A stretch of 64,000 nt of DNA from Liopterus haemorrhoidalis (lineage: Eukaryota > Arthropoda > Insecta > Coleoptera > Dytiscidae). This document shows, piece after piece, positions 11,475-23,289 of the stretch; within the stretch, counting starts at the first letter, position 1; the number at the start of each line of letters is the position of its first letter. The stretch lies in assembly GCA_963971575.1 (NCBI GenBank), contig OZ020611.1, positions 21,559,279-21,623,278 on the forward strand, given 5' to 3'. A program made the position numbers and the translations under genes. Below the pieces are notes generated by a model. That model did not search any database. It saw only the letters and a list, made by a program, of their open reading frames with translations, and was not told the DNA's origin.

Positions 11475-12847
11475 CAATAGTTTAGAACTTATTTTGTTTC
11501 CGAAACCTTCTATATAAATGCTCAAACAAAATTCTTATTAAATTTTAATGTATCTTGTTTATTTTTAAAGGATACCCTGACTTGCCAAACCCTAAACTGT
11601 ACATATGTGTACATGAACATTAATGTGGCTGTATTCTATAGACATGTGTGTTTATTATTCGTCATCTTTTCAATACCTCAATAAAGTATTCATACCAAAT
11701 TGCTGTACTTAATACAACATACCATCATGCGGCGCCATATACTCGTAAATCAGTAATTTAAAAATTATGCAAATACTCTTCCACGAATCTCTATAAAAAT
11801 GTACGTTAATCACATATCAACGGGTATTATTAAGGGTAAAACATAACGTGCATTAAAATGAATCTTTAACGTAGGTAACCCTGGAAAGTGTTCTTCACAC
11901 ATGGTTACCAACTCTCTGAAAAATGCACTAACAATTGCTTAGATCTGTCAGATTACGTGTTTCCTGCTTGTGAATAGGCTTTAAATCCATGCTTCATGAT
12001 CTTATTGGCGAAAAACCAGGATAATTTGATAAGAAGGGAAGATAAACTGTATCATAGCATGCAAAGTAATTAGCGTACATTTAATTTGAATAAATATTAA
12101 TTAAAACTAAATTAATTAGACAATTTTTGCGTGTGGTTAAATAAAATTCAAGTATTCATGCGTTTTCTCATTTTACTTTTACTAACACAGGACACAAGGT
12201 AGGCGCTAGATTTTTTTTTTTAATTATCATTATGTATCGTTTACTGGGAAATTAGTTACAGAATATAATCTCAGAAAACCACTAACTCCAGCCGTGACAT
12301 ATTTTAGTGATATTATGACTCGATAACTTTTATTGTATTTCTTCACATATTTTTAACTATTTTTAACCATTTGTGTTTCTTCGTGCATTGCGTAGCATAT
12401 TTGATCTGTGCAAAAAAAAAACTAACTTAAAATCCACAGTGAAATCTGTATTTTTCAAAGGTGTGTTTTCCAGATCACGATAAAAATAATACAAACTTTA
12501 AAAAAATTAAATACAACGTTAACCAGTATTTTAGAAAATAAATTTAGTTTTATATAACATTTTTATCTAAAAAGTCTGTAATTTCAAAATTATATTTTTT
12601 AGATAATTTGTAAAAAGTTTTGCTATACGAATATTTACTTGTTTAAATAATTATTCTAAACTACATAGATAAATATTTATTATTATTATTATTTGGGGTT
12701 TGTCAGAACTTGACAAGCGTCCATTAATCACAAACTTCAGTTACCTTTTGAGCCACGTCATGCTATAGACTAGTGGAGCTAAATAAAACTAATTAGCTAG
12801 TCAGACAAGTTTGAGCTATCAAGAGTGTGTGTGTAAAATTTTATCGT
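11475..12847. other. Unassigned stretch
   Basis: About 1.4 kb of AT-rich sequence without recognisable coding similarity or clear repeat structure. No host exon could be supported on either strand. Confidence 0.5.
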
Positions 12848-13200
12848 TTATGTACCGTCTGGCGTAATAAATAAACACGGCTGCATCCCAAACCGTGATG
12901 ATATGCAGACGCGAAAATTACGCCAGAGCCAGTGCCAGTACAATGCGAAGTGACCCGAGAAACATTGCTTTCTAAATCCTGAAAAACAAAGAAGTGGCAG
13001 ATACCAGGCTTTCATACCACCCAAAACGCCAACTATCAGAATAACAAATTTAACTTTGTACCCTGGATAAAGTTTTCTAAGCTCAGACAAGAGATCCATA
13101 TCCTTGGAGATTTTGTCCTTCTTCAAAGAGATATCTCAGCTAGCCTTGAGAATTCGATCACATCTGGTCTCTATATCTAGGATGAATATGTCCAGCTAAT
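12848..13200 (-). pseudogene. R2-type (RLE) LINE, C-terminal end
   Basis: Minus-strand reading ISLKKDKISKDMDLLSELRK, LYPGYKVKFVILIVGVLGG matches the conserved tail after the restriction-like endonuclease of R2/R4-Dong type LINEs ('...KYQDLLFELRQLYQGYTVKLIVLVIGCLGG'). It is the downstream half of one ORF whose upstream part lies at 14356-14500; a Harbinger element (13201-14352) separates them. Stops and frame changes occur just after the junction, so the copy was decayed or decayed since. Confidence 0.75.
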
Positions 13201-14352
13201 GGTGCGATTATGGTCCAACATGTAAATCTTACAGAATTTAAGGCTAAATGAATCTTTAATTTCGACTGTTAAATTATTTACAATTTTGCTATTATGGTCA
13301 ACTAAATTTAAATACTTCAGCTACAGACTTGTGACCTTGTTAGAGGCTAATTAAGTAACGTTCAACTGAGCATTGTCTGTCTCTGTCTGTGCGCATTGAA
13401 TAAAGAGAGAAAGCAATAGTAAAGGCCCGTTAATTTAGTGTTTATAGTGCTGACTTTCAGAACATATAACGTGATATAACCAAAAACTTAAAATCTTTAT
13501 TTATTGAAAAAAAAAAAAAAAAAAAAAAAAATACATAGCAAAATGAATTCAAAGTACATGATTTATTAAACCATGTTTACAAAATTTACCCAAAAATAAT
13601 AAATAGTAAAAGTATAATTTTAAGATAAAAATGTATGTTCATAGGTAATTTTCATACAAAATAACACACATGGCTTAAGCGATTCGTAATGATCCTGCAT
13701 ACTTGGTTTATAGCTTTGCTTAAACTACTTTGGCTCATGCAATTAAAAATGGAGTTCCCCACAGCTTTTTGGTCAGAATCAGTTGCCAAAAAGTTGATAG
13801 TTCCTAACACTTTGAGATGTAGTGGAAGTTCGTCTTGCCTTATAGGTTGTCTATTATGTAGTGGTTACAAAATTTCGTAGAAAATCATTTCTTTTGACAG
13901 CCGAAACAAATTTCTAAAATTCTCATTAGCCATTTCAAATGGATTTTCTGTGTTTCTTATAAATCTTCGTTCTATGCCAAGATTGTTCCTAAAAATACAT
14001 AGTACATATTTTTGATAATTTATAATGTTTATAAATTTATCTTTTATTACCTGTTGTCATCTTCTTCGGCAATTAAATGAACTAAAACATGGATCAATTC
14101 CATTTTCTTGTAAATAAAAATGTGTAACTTCAAATACAATTTCGGGAAACGTTACAATCTGATCCACTGTCAAACACAACCTCAAATTTAGCGCTATGGA
14201 GAGACATATCTGGCTGTAGCTTAAAGAAAAATTTTATTTAAAGAAAGATTTGTTTACGTTAAATGGTGGCCGTAATTGCACTTCACGCTAAAGCCGGTGG
14301 GCTTCACATTTAAAGAGCTTAAATATTTAACTGAAATGACCATAATCGCACC
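13201..14352 (-). mobile_element. PIF/Harbinger element inserted in the LINE
   Basis: Inverted ends GGTGCGATTATGGTC (13201-13215) and GACCATAATCGCACC (14338-14352), with a 3-bp duplication aat on each side (13198-13200, 14353-14355). A 3-bp duplication fits PIF/Harbinger, though the usual sequence is TAA/TTA. The interior holds a Harbinger transposase remnant on the minus strand and a 25-bp poly(A) run (13507-13531). Removing it restores the LINE sequence on either side. Confidence 0.8.
13640..14110 (-). pseudogene. Harbinger (HARBI1-like) transposase, N-terminal part
   Basis: The first part ends VLVHLIAEEDDN before a GT at 14050; a 62-bp intron (13989-14050) ends in AG; the second part starts NNLGIERRFIRNTENPFEMA and continues FRLSKEM, LPLHLKVLGTINFLATDS and MSQSSLSKAINQV. 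This is the order of the HARBI1-like N-terminal domain through its helix-turn-helix ('RISQSTVSR' type). A stop sits after FYEIL and the catalytic DDE domain is missing, so the copy is dead. The neat small intron supports a genuine Harbinger gene. Confidence 0.78.
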
Positions 14353-14355
14353 AAT

Positions 14356-14500
14356 AGTGACTGTCAGTAACCTTAAAGTGGGGAAGGAGTAATTCCAATA
14401 AATGCGGCATTTTGAATTTTCCACTACCGATTTTATATCAGAAGGATTATAGTACAATCGGTATTGGATCAGTACCATAGGCATATCCAAGATGGTAGTA
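14356..14500 (-). pseudogene. R2-type (RLE) LINE, upstream half of the split ORF
   Basis: Reads YNPSDIKSVVENSKCRIYWN then YSFPTLRLLTVTI up to the Harbinger junction. It matches the region between the zinc knuckle and the endonuclease core of the same LINE family as 12848-13200. The 5' side is truncated near 14500. Confidence 0.72.
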
Positions 14501-15370
14501 GTTTATTATTATACATATATACATATATATAAACAAAAAATGTAACATTACTTAAATTACATAACTAAAGTTTTTATGAAAATCATCGTTTTTTTTGGCT
14601 GCTGGGCAAGAGTTTCCCTCCTTTTCTTCACCTTCCTCATCCTTTTCATGACACTTCCGGATCCCCCAAGTACCTTTTCCAGTCGTCCTGGATCTTCCAG
14701 CGCGATTTTATTTTTACTAAATCTTGTATGAGCTTGATTTTATTTTTATGTTATTTGTATTTCTGAAATAAAAATGTGCATATAGTTAATTCATTATGTT
14801 CCTTTTTTCAGTGAGTTTCATCGAAGGCTATTTCACACGAGTAATACCTGTCGGAGCGAGGGCATGTTTCTGTAATGTCCAATCAATATATGTTGCATTC
14901 AGGCATCACTACGCTAAGGAATTCAAGATTCGGCGAGCAGTGTAAGTGTTACCGCTGATTGCTATAATTTGATATTCTGATCAGCCCATTCATATGACTA
15001 CAAAATATCTTGTACATTCGATTATCTTTAACGCAGTAATCACATAGAAATTTTATTAACATAACATGCAAAATTTCAAGAATGTGATGCGAATTTAAAA
15101 CAGTAATTCAGTTTCGATATTTAGTTTTTAAATTTATTTTTAAATTGATTTTATTTGTAAACCATTGAATTCGGAGAAATAATATGTATAGTAAGAGAAA
15201 TGAGAGAAAAACATAGAATATTAAGTTACGAAGTATAGGCTATTCCAAACCTTTAAACGGAACTAGTTTTGCATTCAAAGGTTCAAAAAAAAAAAACAAA
15301 TGACCTGTGGAATTCTGAAAATTGCCCATAAGTCACACTAAGCATTAACATTAAGTAACTTCGTCATTTT
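14501..15370. other. Unassigned stretch
   Basis: A small (TA/CA)-rich patch at 14510-14530, otherwise AT-rich sequence with no recognised gene. Confidence 0.5.
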
Positions 15371-15379
15371 CCAGTAGAC

Positions 15380-15615
15380 TACCACCAATAAAGTTCTTGA
15401 AATAGGGGAATAAATAAAAATTTGGCGTAAGTTCGGGACTGTATGATGAATTCCTCAAAATAGCCAAAGAAATTTGTTGCGTTGAGCTTGAGTTAAGGCA
15501 GTAAAGAGTGGATGAGCGTTGTCGTTCAGCAAAACTACTCAGTGGGAGTCCCTGGCATTAATCTATATGGCACGCAGTAGCGTTTTATTGTTCCGCAATA
15601 AGCGTCAACGGTGAG
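15380..15615 (-). pseudogene. Possible mariner relic
   Basis: Minus-strand reading across frames gives LNDNAHPLFTALTQAQRNKF, close to the second catalytic block of Mos1-type mariner transposases ('LHDNARPHTA...'). The rest is too decayed to follow. Low-certainty call. Confidence 0.4.
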
Positions 15616-15889
15616 TTTTTTAAATGAGGTTGAACATGTTATAAATTTCAAAAATGCACTAAACGTACGGAATAGAGCGTACCGCTCTGCGAAACTCACT
15701 TTGTGTCATCCAAGGCCACAATGAAGCTGACTAGCTATGAAATGGCGTTGAAAGTTGATCTTTTCGGGTCATATGCGCAAACGTTCTTTGTGGACGACAT
15801 TTGTACTTTGTTTTTCGTATATATGTATCTAAAAACCTTCTACCATATATGGTGTATTTCTTTCTCTTTTCTTTTCTTTGTTTTATGGC

Positions 15890-16917
15890 GTTACGGAATT
15901 TAGCTCATTATTTTTTATTCCCTGTCATTTTTTTTTTTAGCTACCGTAGTCGTTTTTCCTCTCTCTTCAAGTATCTCTTTTAATGTTTTATCCCATGCGT
16001 TTCTTGGTCTTCCTTGGTTTTTCTTACCGTATGTTCTTGTCTCCCAGACTTGTTTCACTTTTCCTGTGTCTTGTAGTCTTTGTATGTGTCTCCACCAGCT
16101 TAGTTGTCTATTTTCTATGAATTTATCAATTGGCTCTACGTTAAGTTCTTTTCTTATCTCCGTATTTTTAATTCCATCCATTTTCTGCAGCTTGTATTTT
16201 ATTCTTTTCTCTCTTTGAAAGTCACGTCCGAAAGTCAGTACCGGTCTCTATATTACTTTGACTATATTCATTTTTGTCTCTTTTGTTATTTCTTTTTTGT
16301 TAGTAAGAGTAATATTTATAACATAGTAAAGTTTCATTGTCTTCTCAATTCTTGTGTTTATCTCCATTTCCTGTTTTCCATCTTCTCGTATATCTACCCC
16401 TAAGTATCTGAAATTCTGGACCTTTATATGTTTATATCCTCTTGTTTTATCTTTAGAACTTCATCTGCTCCAATAACCATAACTTTTGTCTTACTTTTGT
16501 TCATTGTCATATCGTATTCTTTGAGTGTTTTATTCCATATATTTAAGTTTTCTTGTAATTCGTTTCTTCTTTTTGCTATTATTACGAGGTCATCTGCAAA
16601 TACTCCTTCCGATATTTCTGTTATTCGCATATTGCTGTATCCAATCCTGAATTTCGACGTTTCTTTTTACTTCTTTGTATAATTTAATCCATAAATGTTA
16701 TTAAGAGTGTAGGACTTACTCCTCCTCCCTGGCTTAATCCTTCTGCAGTTTCAAAGGTGCTCGACTGCCTGTTGTTATATATTACAGCGTTGCGGTTATT
16801 ATCGTTTATCTTTTTTAATAATCAGGTTATTTTACTACTAATTCCTCGATTTTCCAGTATTTTCCTCAGTATTTTACGTGGGACTCTATCAAAAGCTGTT
16901 TATGCGTTTTCTCTATT
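15890..16917 (-). pseudogene. LINE reverse transcriptase, 3' half
   Basis: In minus-strand order: AFDRVPRKILRKIL, TFETAEGLSQGGGVSPTLL, TEISEGVFADDLVIIAKRR (catalytic FADD motif) with NELQENLNIWNKTLKEYDMT and KTKVMVIG, then a C-terminal part QLSWWRHIQRLQD and QGRPRNAWDKTLKEIL. These are consecutive RT motifs B to E and the tail of an RTE/jockey-like LINE. Several stops and frameshifts. Its 5' half lies beyond the pogo insertion at 16918-17814. Confidence 0.8.
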
Positions 16918-17099
16918 CCGTATTAGCCCGAATATAACGCGATATTTTTTGACCAATTATTTTCAGTGAAAAAATTGACTCGCGCTAAATTCGAGGTCTA
17001 GGTAATGGAACTTAATATAAACAACCCTTCTTATTAGTAGGAATTCAGTAAATGCCTCCACACCACCATAAGAAATGTGAAAAAACGGTCTTTGAAAGT

Positions 17100-17720
17100 T
17101 ATTGAAGTCAACTGGTTACGATAAGTCCAGAATTACTGTTATGCTTGCCGTTACTGCTGATGGACAGAAGCTTCAACCTTACGATGTATTGAAGCGTATA
17201 GCAAAGCCCAAAGAAAAACTGCTTCCAGGAATAATTATTCGGGCCCAAGAAGAAGGTTGGATGACAGAGGAATTGGTATTAAACTGGTTAAATGTGATAT
17301 GCGGAAAACGGCCTAGTTCTCTGAGAAAACCTCGGTCCTTGATGCATTTCGAGGCCACCTTAGGTCAGGTGTTAAGGAAAAAATTCAGGTATTTAATTTC
17401 GATTATGCAACTGAGGTGTCATAAGACCTGGTTTATGACACCTCAATTGCAAGTCTTTGATGTGGTGGTCAATAAACCATTTAAAGACAACTTAAGAAAA
17501 GGATACAACAATTAGCGGGAAATCACCCATTGACACCTTCAAGTAAAACAAAGAAATCCTCAGTCTCACTTTTAGGAGAATGGATTGTGACCGCCTGGCG
17601 CAAGATCGAACCTGAATCAATAGTTATGGTTTTAAGAAATGCTGCATTTCAAATAATTTAAATGGGTCTGAAAATTACTTTTTGTGGGAGATTGAAAGCA
17701 AGCATACTAACGATACAGAT
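17100..17720 (+). pseudogene. pogo/Tigger-like transposase, DDE domain remnant
   Basis: STGYDKSRITVMLAVTADGQ, PKEKLLPGIIIRAQEEGWMT, EELVLNWLNVI, then after a frame change VLDAFRGHL (second catalytic Asp) and QLQVFDVVVNKPFKDNLRK (third Asp in the 'QPLDV.INKPFK' block), then HPLTPSSKTKKSSVSLLGEW. The order is that of the pogo DDE_1 domain. The N-terminal DNA-binding part and first Asp are missing. A 13-bp hairpin (17412-17445) interrupts the region between the second and third Asp. Confidence 0.82.
17412..17445. repeat. Perfect 13-bp inverted repeat, 8-nt loop
   Basis: Arms 17412-17424 and 17433-17445 (TGAGGTGTCATAA and its complement), loop gacctggt. It lies where the pogo reading frame is disturbed, so it probably arose by a local template switch. 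Confidence 0.9.
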
Positions 17721-17816
17721 GCGATTTTCGGATAACTTTTTTTTCTAAATATCTTCAAGAAAAATGTTGGTGTCGCGTTAAATTCGGGGTCGCGTTATTT
17801 TCGGGCAAATACGGTA

Positions 17817-18150
17817 TTTGTTTTGTGGTGAAGATGTGATCTTAGATGTTTCTTCCTTTTCTGAAACCGCTTTGCGACTTATCTAACGTTTGTTCAATTA
17901 TAGGCTCTATCTTCTTGTCGATAATTTGTTCAAAAGGCTTCATCACGGTGCTTAATAACGTTATGCTTCTGTAATTACTACAAACTTTTTTGTCCCGTTT
18001 CTTATGTATGGGAACTATTAAAGCTGTTAACCAATCTTCTGGAATTTGTTGTTTCTTCATTACTTAGTTTAAAAAAAATAATAGTACGTCCATACCTTGT
18101 GGTCCTATTTTTCCCACTTTATTTTCATACTGTAACGTATTGTTCGCTTC
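17817..18150 (-). pseudogene. LINE reverse transcriptase, 5' half
   Basis: Minus-strand reading: NTLQYENKVGKIGPQGMDVL, KKQQIPEDWLTALIVPIHKK, NYRSITLLSTVMKPFEQIID, QTLDKSQSGFRKGRN, then a stop and DHIFTTKQ at the pogo boundary. These are RT motifs 0 to 2a. The 3' half continues at 15890-16917 once the pogo element is removed. Confidence 0.82.
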
Positions 18151-19340
18151 ATACATGCAGAGCTATACTTATTGTGCGTACTATTTAATTTGGGAAACCC
18201 TAATTTGTGAGAAGTTGTGAAGATAGCAGGATAAACCTAAAAATTAACAGGGCAAGATGGAGTATTTATATGAGTACAAATAAAAGTTTGACTGATAGTA
18301 TCCTCAAAAAGAGAGAAAAATATTTGGCAAAATAATTTTTCGATTAGTATAGCGGTGTTTTGAAAGAAGCAAATATTACAATAGGAAGCTGTAAGACTCA
18401 ATTTACTATCGAAATGTGCGAATACTTAATGTAACAGTAACAGTGTTAATACCTTTACTTAACAATAATTTATTATCATTAAAGAGTGTCCGAACATGGC
18501 TTTAACATCCTCTCAAATTCTGACCTCAATTAATATATTCGCTAATAAGTACTTAATAAGTATTTCCGCTGAAACTCAGGTTAATAAATTTTATATGTCT
18601 GAATACACAGAAAGTTTTGCAATAAAATTGTTGTCCCGCGGTTGTAATTAACCAAATCCCTGTAATGTGATTGAAGAATTCCCGGAAGATAAAACGGTTT
18701 TATAAATTTTATTAACAATCAAGTGTGTAAAATATTTATAAGTATCATATTACTTAAGTAAATACGAGAATTTAAGTCGGTGTTTATTCATAATTAAGTC
18801 TGGTTTACTTAAATAAATGCCAATGAAAGCTTCTTGAAAACTGTATAAAAATTTAATATTTAGTTTTTGTAACCGCCAAAAGGATTTGTCTGCCGGAAGC
18901 AGGACGGTTATTTTATTTAACATTTAGTAAAAAAAACATGATTGGTGATCTTAGAAAATAACAGCATGCATGAAATATACGAGTAACATCGCGCAAAATC
19001 AATTCTCATAAATAAAACATAACGTTACAAACTAAAGGAGATAGAAACTGGAAGAGAACAAGGTTTTAACGAGTGACAGTTTAGTTTCTACTCGATTCTG
19101 CCAATTCACCAATAGTTGTGTCACTTTTAAATCAGTTACTAACATAAATAAAATGTACATATTTTTCAACATTGTATTTACAGTGTTTGGATATAGCGAC
19201 CTACTGTTATAACGACCGATTTTCATTGGTCTCTTCAACGTCGTTATAAACAAGGCCGGATCATGGCATAGTCAAAAATTTCACTGTCCTCAAGAACCTA
19301 CATACAGACGCACACTGCCAGGTACGCACATTAAAGCAAA
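18151..19340. other. Unassigned stretch
   Basis: About 1.2 kb with no recognised coding or repeat structure. Confidence 0.5.
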
Positions 19341-19344
19341 TTAT

Positions 19345-19577
19345 TTGATAGCATCCCTATCAAAAAAGGAGTTAAACAAGGTTATGTATTATTGCCGTTC
19401 TTGTTTAATGTGGCATTAGATTGGGTTACAAGAACATTAATACGATGGACAAAGGAATTGTATGGGGTCTTCAAGAGAATCCAGAGAATTTAGAGTATGC
19501 TCACGACATATACCACTTGTCACACACTCAAACCAACCATGGCAAACAATCTTAGCCGCACAGAGTACAGTATCAGA
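19345..19577 (+). pseudogene. LINE reverse transcriptase fragment (5' part)
   Basis: GVKQGYVLLPFLFNVALDWV matches RT motif 3 ('GVRQGCVLSPFLFN'), and after a frame change ENLEYAHDIYHLSHTQT matches the catalytic block; the motif reads YAHD where YADD is expected. The C-terminal part follows at about 20630 after an insertion. Confidence 0.75.
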
Positions 19578-20609
19578 GGTGTTACTCCCATGTTAGAAAT
19601 TGGCAACAGGAGCGCGAGCGACAGGGTAGCGTCGGGCAGTACTAAACTGCATTTGTCGCGCGTGGCGGGAATTGCAAATCAGTATTTAATAATTTATGCA
19701 AGCGTTTCGAACTATTTGGTTCTCATCAGTGCGATGTATCCTGATATTACATGATGACATGTCGGAAATCGCAGACGCAGGCATAAAAAGGATACTTAAT
19801 TAAATTAATTTAAATAAATTAGGCAAATTAAATAAATTATTGAGTTATGCCTAGTAGATAATTTATCAAAAAAATAATTTATTAATGCCAATATTAAAAG
19901 GAATATTAGGCAAAGATTTTATAATAGTGGATTTGGATGGCATGATCATAAAATTTTGAAGAAATTTGTAGTATTTTGGGCTATTTTTTATAAAGTGCTA
20001 GGTGAAATGCTTTATCTTTTAAAGAATATTATGGTAATTTTTTAGCAGCATTTTTAAATTGAGACTCTATAAATGAAGCAGCTGTAGGGCTTAGACTATT
20101 AATTAAATTCTGAAATGTTTTCGCCTCCATTAACTTACTCACATGTGATGTTTTCATTTTCTTAATAGTTTGCAGTAACTTACATATTTGTGATCACTGA
20201 TTGCGATTTATATTGTAACATAATTGTTTACGAGGACTTAATGTTTTCAATAGACTTTAACCAAAGACTTTGCCTTTCAGCATTTTTGAGCATACAAAAA
20301 AATGTTGTTAGCATAGTCACCATCAGTAACGTTATAAAAATACATATTGTTACATTCGGGCACACAACAGCCATATTCTGTACGTCCAGGTATTACCATA
20401 ATTAGTCTAAACACACTTTATAACACTTTAAAAACAATATTTTAAAAATATCACAACTGACCGTTACGAACGTTTGAACGAAATGTGAGGTTATAATTAT
20501 TTTTAAAATGACAAGACTAAAATTCGACTTCTGCGCCGCCCGATCCCCAGAGGTCCGATATACCTCTCTTTGTCACTCGTGTTGCCAATTTTCCCTATCT
20601 ATTAACACC
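19578..20609. mobile_element. Possible DNA-transposon insertion splitting the LINE
   Basis: The ends are imperfect inverted repeats: left starts GGTGTTA and contains AAATTGGCAACA; the right end read in reverse starts GGTGTTA and contains AAATTGGCAACA at the same spacing. LINE sequence lies on both sides. The interior is AT-rich with no recognised gene. No clear target duplication found, so the limits are approximate. Confidence 0.5.
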
Positions 20610-20629
20610 CCCCTGCTTAGCCGTTTAGT

Positions 20630-21360
20630 TTTACAAGCTGGACTTGTAGACCAAAAGGTCAGCATCATGAAAACGAAATTCATGAATATAAAGGCAACCG
20701 ATACTTCTATGTTTTACACAGATGATGAAGAATTAGAGTAGATAAATTCTGCTGTCTAGGCACAATTCTCACCAGTAAATGGGGAAGCAAAGAAGACGTG
20801 ATGAACGGAATACAAAAGGCACTTCAGGCGTTCGGCATGTTTCATAAAGTCTGGTCCTCTAGCCATATTACAAGGAAAACAAAAATATCTTTCATTATCA
20901 CCAACGTAAATTCTGTTCTACTTTCTACTTTCTACTTTACGCTTACGAAACGTGAAAAACAACGGCAAACTACAAACTCCAGGTTTTCATAAACAGATGT
21001 CTGCGCGGGATTGTCATATATTTTGGACACAAACAATCTCAAACAAAGATCTCTGGAATATGAAAATTAGACAGAAATAGCGCTAGAGATGAGTAAGAGA
21101 AAATGGTGATGGATCGGTAATTCCCTACGAAAAGGACAAAATGATCTCATTTATATCTATCAGAAATAGTACTCGACTGAAACCCGTAAGGAAGCAGAAA
21201 AGTAGAAAGACCACAGACTACATAAAGGCGAAGTATTTTAAACGAAATTGAGGAAATAAGGAAAATGAACACAATTAGTCATGGAAGTTAAAGCTATTGC
21301 AAAAAATAGAACCAGATGGAAATCCTTTATTGAAACCCTTTGCTCCTGCTAGGAGCTACA
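20630..21360 (+). pseudogene. LINE C-terminal part
   Basis: LQAGLVDQKVSIMKTKFMNI, LGTILTSKWGSKEDVMNGIQ-like text, then NSLRKGQNDL and AIAKNRTRWKSFIETLCSC with stops between. It matches the tail of LINE ORFs with 'W.WIGHTLRK' and 'ARDRTRWR..V.ALC' motifs. Ends with 'ttgctcctgctaggagcta' (about 21339-21358), a likely 3'-end signature seen in similar form at 5344 and 10132. Continuation of 19345-19577. Confidence 0.7.
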
Positions 21361-21938
21361 AGGGAAATATATATTATAACGTGTCCGGGTTCTTCAAACA
21401 AAAACGCAGAATTTTCCAGAAGGTAAAATTTATTAACACTTAACACATTACACTTATATTTTTGTAGTATACGGAATACTAGCAACACTTTTCACCCGGA
21501 GGCACAAATTATCAGTATACTTGCTTGAGCAAGACTTAAAAACCGACTGACTACCTAAAAACATCTTGTTACTATGTAAACTCGGTTCGATTGTTACAAT
21601 GGGTATAGTAAGTTTTTCAAAGGGTATATTCGTTTTAACGCTCCGAGTGCTCCGAGCACGTTCTGTACACTCAAACTTGTTCGATTTGACGCTCGGAATA
21701 CACCCAATCGCATTCGTTTTGCGGTCAGGATGTATTTATAGTGCGCTCTATGTGTTCGGGGTTTTAAGACCGGGCATATGGGGTATGACGGAAAAAAGTG
21801 AGGGTACGGCGGGAAAAGTACTACTATTCTTCGTATTTGTGACCTTTCTATTAACTTCGGAAGCTGTGTTGTATTTGTAAGCGCAGCATAAAAATAATAA
21901 AATACACCGTGCGTAAAACTAACATGAAAGAAACAAGG
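21361..21938. other. Unassigned stretch with relatively GC-rich patch
   Basis: 21620-21800 is less AT-rich than its surroundings and has an ORF of 104 codons (21566-21880) with no family resemblance and no codon pattern I can support. 'gctccgagtgctccgagc' is a short internal repeat. Possibly part of the Harbinger element whose gene remnant follows. Confidence 0.4.
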
Positions 21939-22250
21939 TTATGCTCTATTTGCAAATTTATAGGAGCTCTCAATGTTGGCAAGGTACCATAATGCTATCA
22001 TAGGCTGTTTTTCGAGTTTTGTTTCGGGATTTCCCCCTGATCTCAGATGAATTTCATCTGGCACTGCTTGTAGTTTTCCAAGAATATTTTCGAAAACTGT
22101 AGGAGATACCCAAAAATGTAATTTGAAAATCTTAGCTCCGTATTTTTCGCAAATCCCCATACTTTTTCTAAAATTAATTGTTCAGATTCATTAACTTCAT
22201 CATTGAAAAATAATTCAATGGCAAATCTAAGTACATAATTTTGATTCATG
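21939..22250 (-). pseudogene. Harbinger (HARBI1-like) transposase fragment
   Basis: Minus-strand reading NQNYVLRFAIELFF, then after a frameshift near 22100-22140 FKLHFWVSPTVFENILGKLQ, GNPETKLEKQPMIALWYLAN and IESSYKFANRA. This fits the Harbinger N-terminal domain ('FRMSKSTFE.L', 'LEKQLLI.LWYLG', 'S.R.VADRF'). The catalytic domain is absent. Confidence 0.65.
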
Positions 22251-22665
22251 ACTAACGTGAACTAATCTGACCTTCTAAAATTCTAGGGTTACATTTTATA
22301 AACATTACGTCACAATCCATGCTCGCTACGTGTTCGAGTTGTAACACTCCGTCAGTGTTCTATTCATGACGTCACCATCAACTGTTTGCTCCGCGCTCGC
22401 TCTACCCTGTACAACTCGAATGTACTCAAAGACTTCTAGATTATTCCATGATTTCTATGGATATGACTTACTAGAAAATTTAATTTGTTTATTTATAGCC
22501 AAGGTACAATAAAATAATTAGATTTTTTTACAAATAATAGACATAATATCAGTTTGTACATTGGATAAAGGCCCATGATCAGTCATTGTAAGAATACAAA
22601 GACTGTTCTCCCTCATGAGCCCTTAAAAGGTATAAAAAATATAAATATAGCACATATTAACATAA

Positions 22666-23109
22666 GGCAGCAGTCTGACTGATCGAGCGCCGTCGTGTAA
22701 CGTAGCGTCGAGTCGTGTAGTGTCGTTTAAAAATTTAAAAGCTGGTCTGACTGATCAAGTACTGTCGAGTATTATCGATCATTCAGTGTCAAGTAAATTT
22801 GTTTCTCACTTGTCAAATAGTGCATATTCCAACCTAAAATAATACTATCAAACAGTTAATACTAATTAGCGAGTCCATTTTACTCTATATTGTAATTTTG
22901 TTTTTTTTTTTTTGACGTTCCAACTGTCAAATAATATATGGTTGAGCGTCGAGCGTCGTGTGAAATTCAAACCGGTTTGAAATACAAACAACTTGATGCT
23001 ACTTGATAGAAAACGATGGTTCAGTGCGACTCATGCCCTTAGTTAACGTGTGTTTGAAATTTGCTCGACAGCAAACGATCGACAGCACTCGATCAGTCAG
23101 ACCGCGGCC
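22666..23109. mobile_element. PIF/Harbinger MITE, 444 bp
   Basis: Inverted ends GGCAGCAGTCTGACTGATCG (left) and, mirrored, GGCCGCGGTCTGACTGATCG (right), flanked by the TAA duplication typical of PIF/Harbinger (22663-22665 and 23110-23112). The subterminal regions are rich in GTCGAG/CTCGAC words. No coding capacity. Confidence 0.88.
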
Positions 23110-23289
23110 TAAATAACCAGGGTTCTTTGCTATTGACAATACCACAGTTGTTATAGCCAACGTTGAAGCATGTAAATATGTAACATTCCCTAACTTGGGC
23201 AAAATTAAGGCTGAAAAGAACATTGAAAAAGACATGAAATTAAAAGGGCAAGATGAACATATTAGTAGATTTGACTTTGTTAACACTTT

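Larger units (their letters stand above)
16918..17814 (+). mobile_element. pogo-type element nested in the LINE
   Basis: Inverted ends: left CCGTATTAGCCCGAATATAA, right mirrors it with two or three differences. TA follows on the right (17815-17816); on the left TA lies two bases outside (16914-16915), so the exact left edge is uncertain. Interior carries a pogo DDE transposase remnant. It splits a LINE ORF readable on both sides. Confidence 0.75.

Noticed and set aside
21566..21880. 104-codon ORF, MLLCKLGSIVTMG...
   Set aside because: No family resemblance, no supporting splice or codon pattern; lies in a GC-richer patch that keeps frames open by chance.
22999..23286. 95-codon minus-strand ORF
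   Set aside because: Crosses the end of the Harbinger MITE and has no protein similarity.
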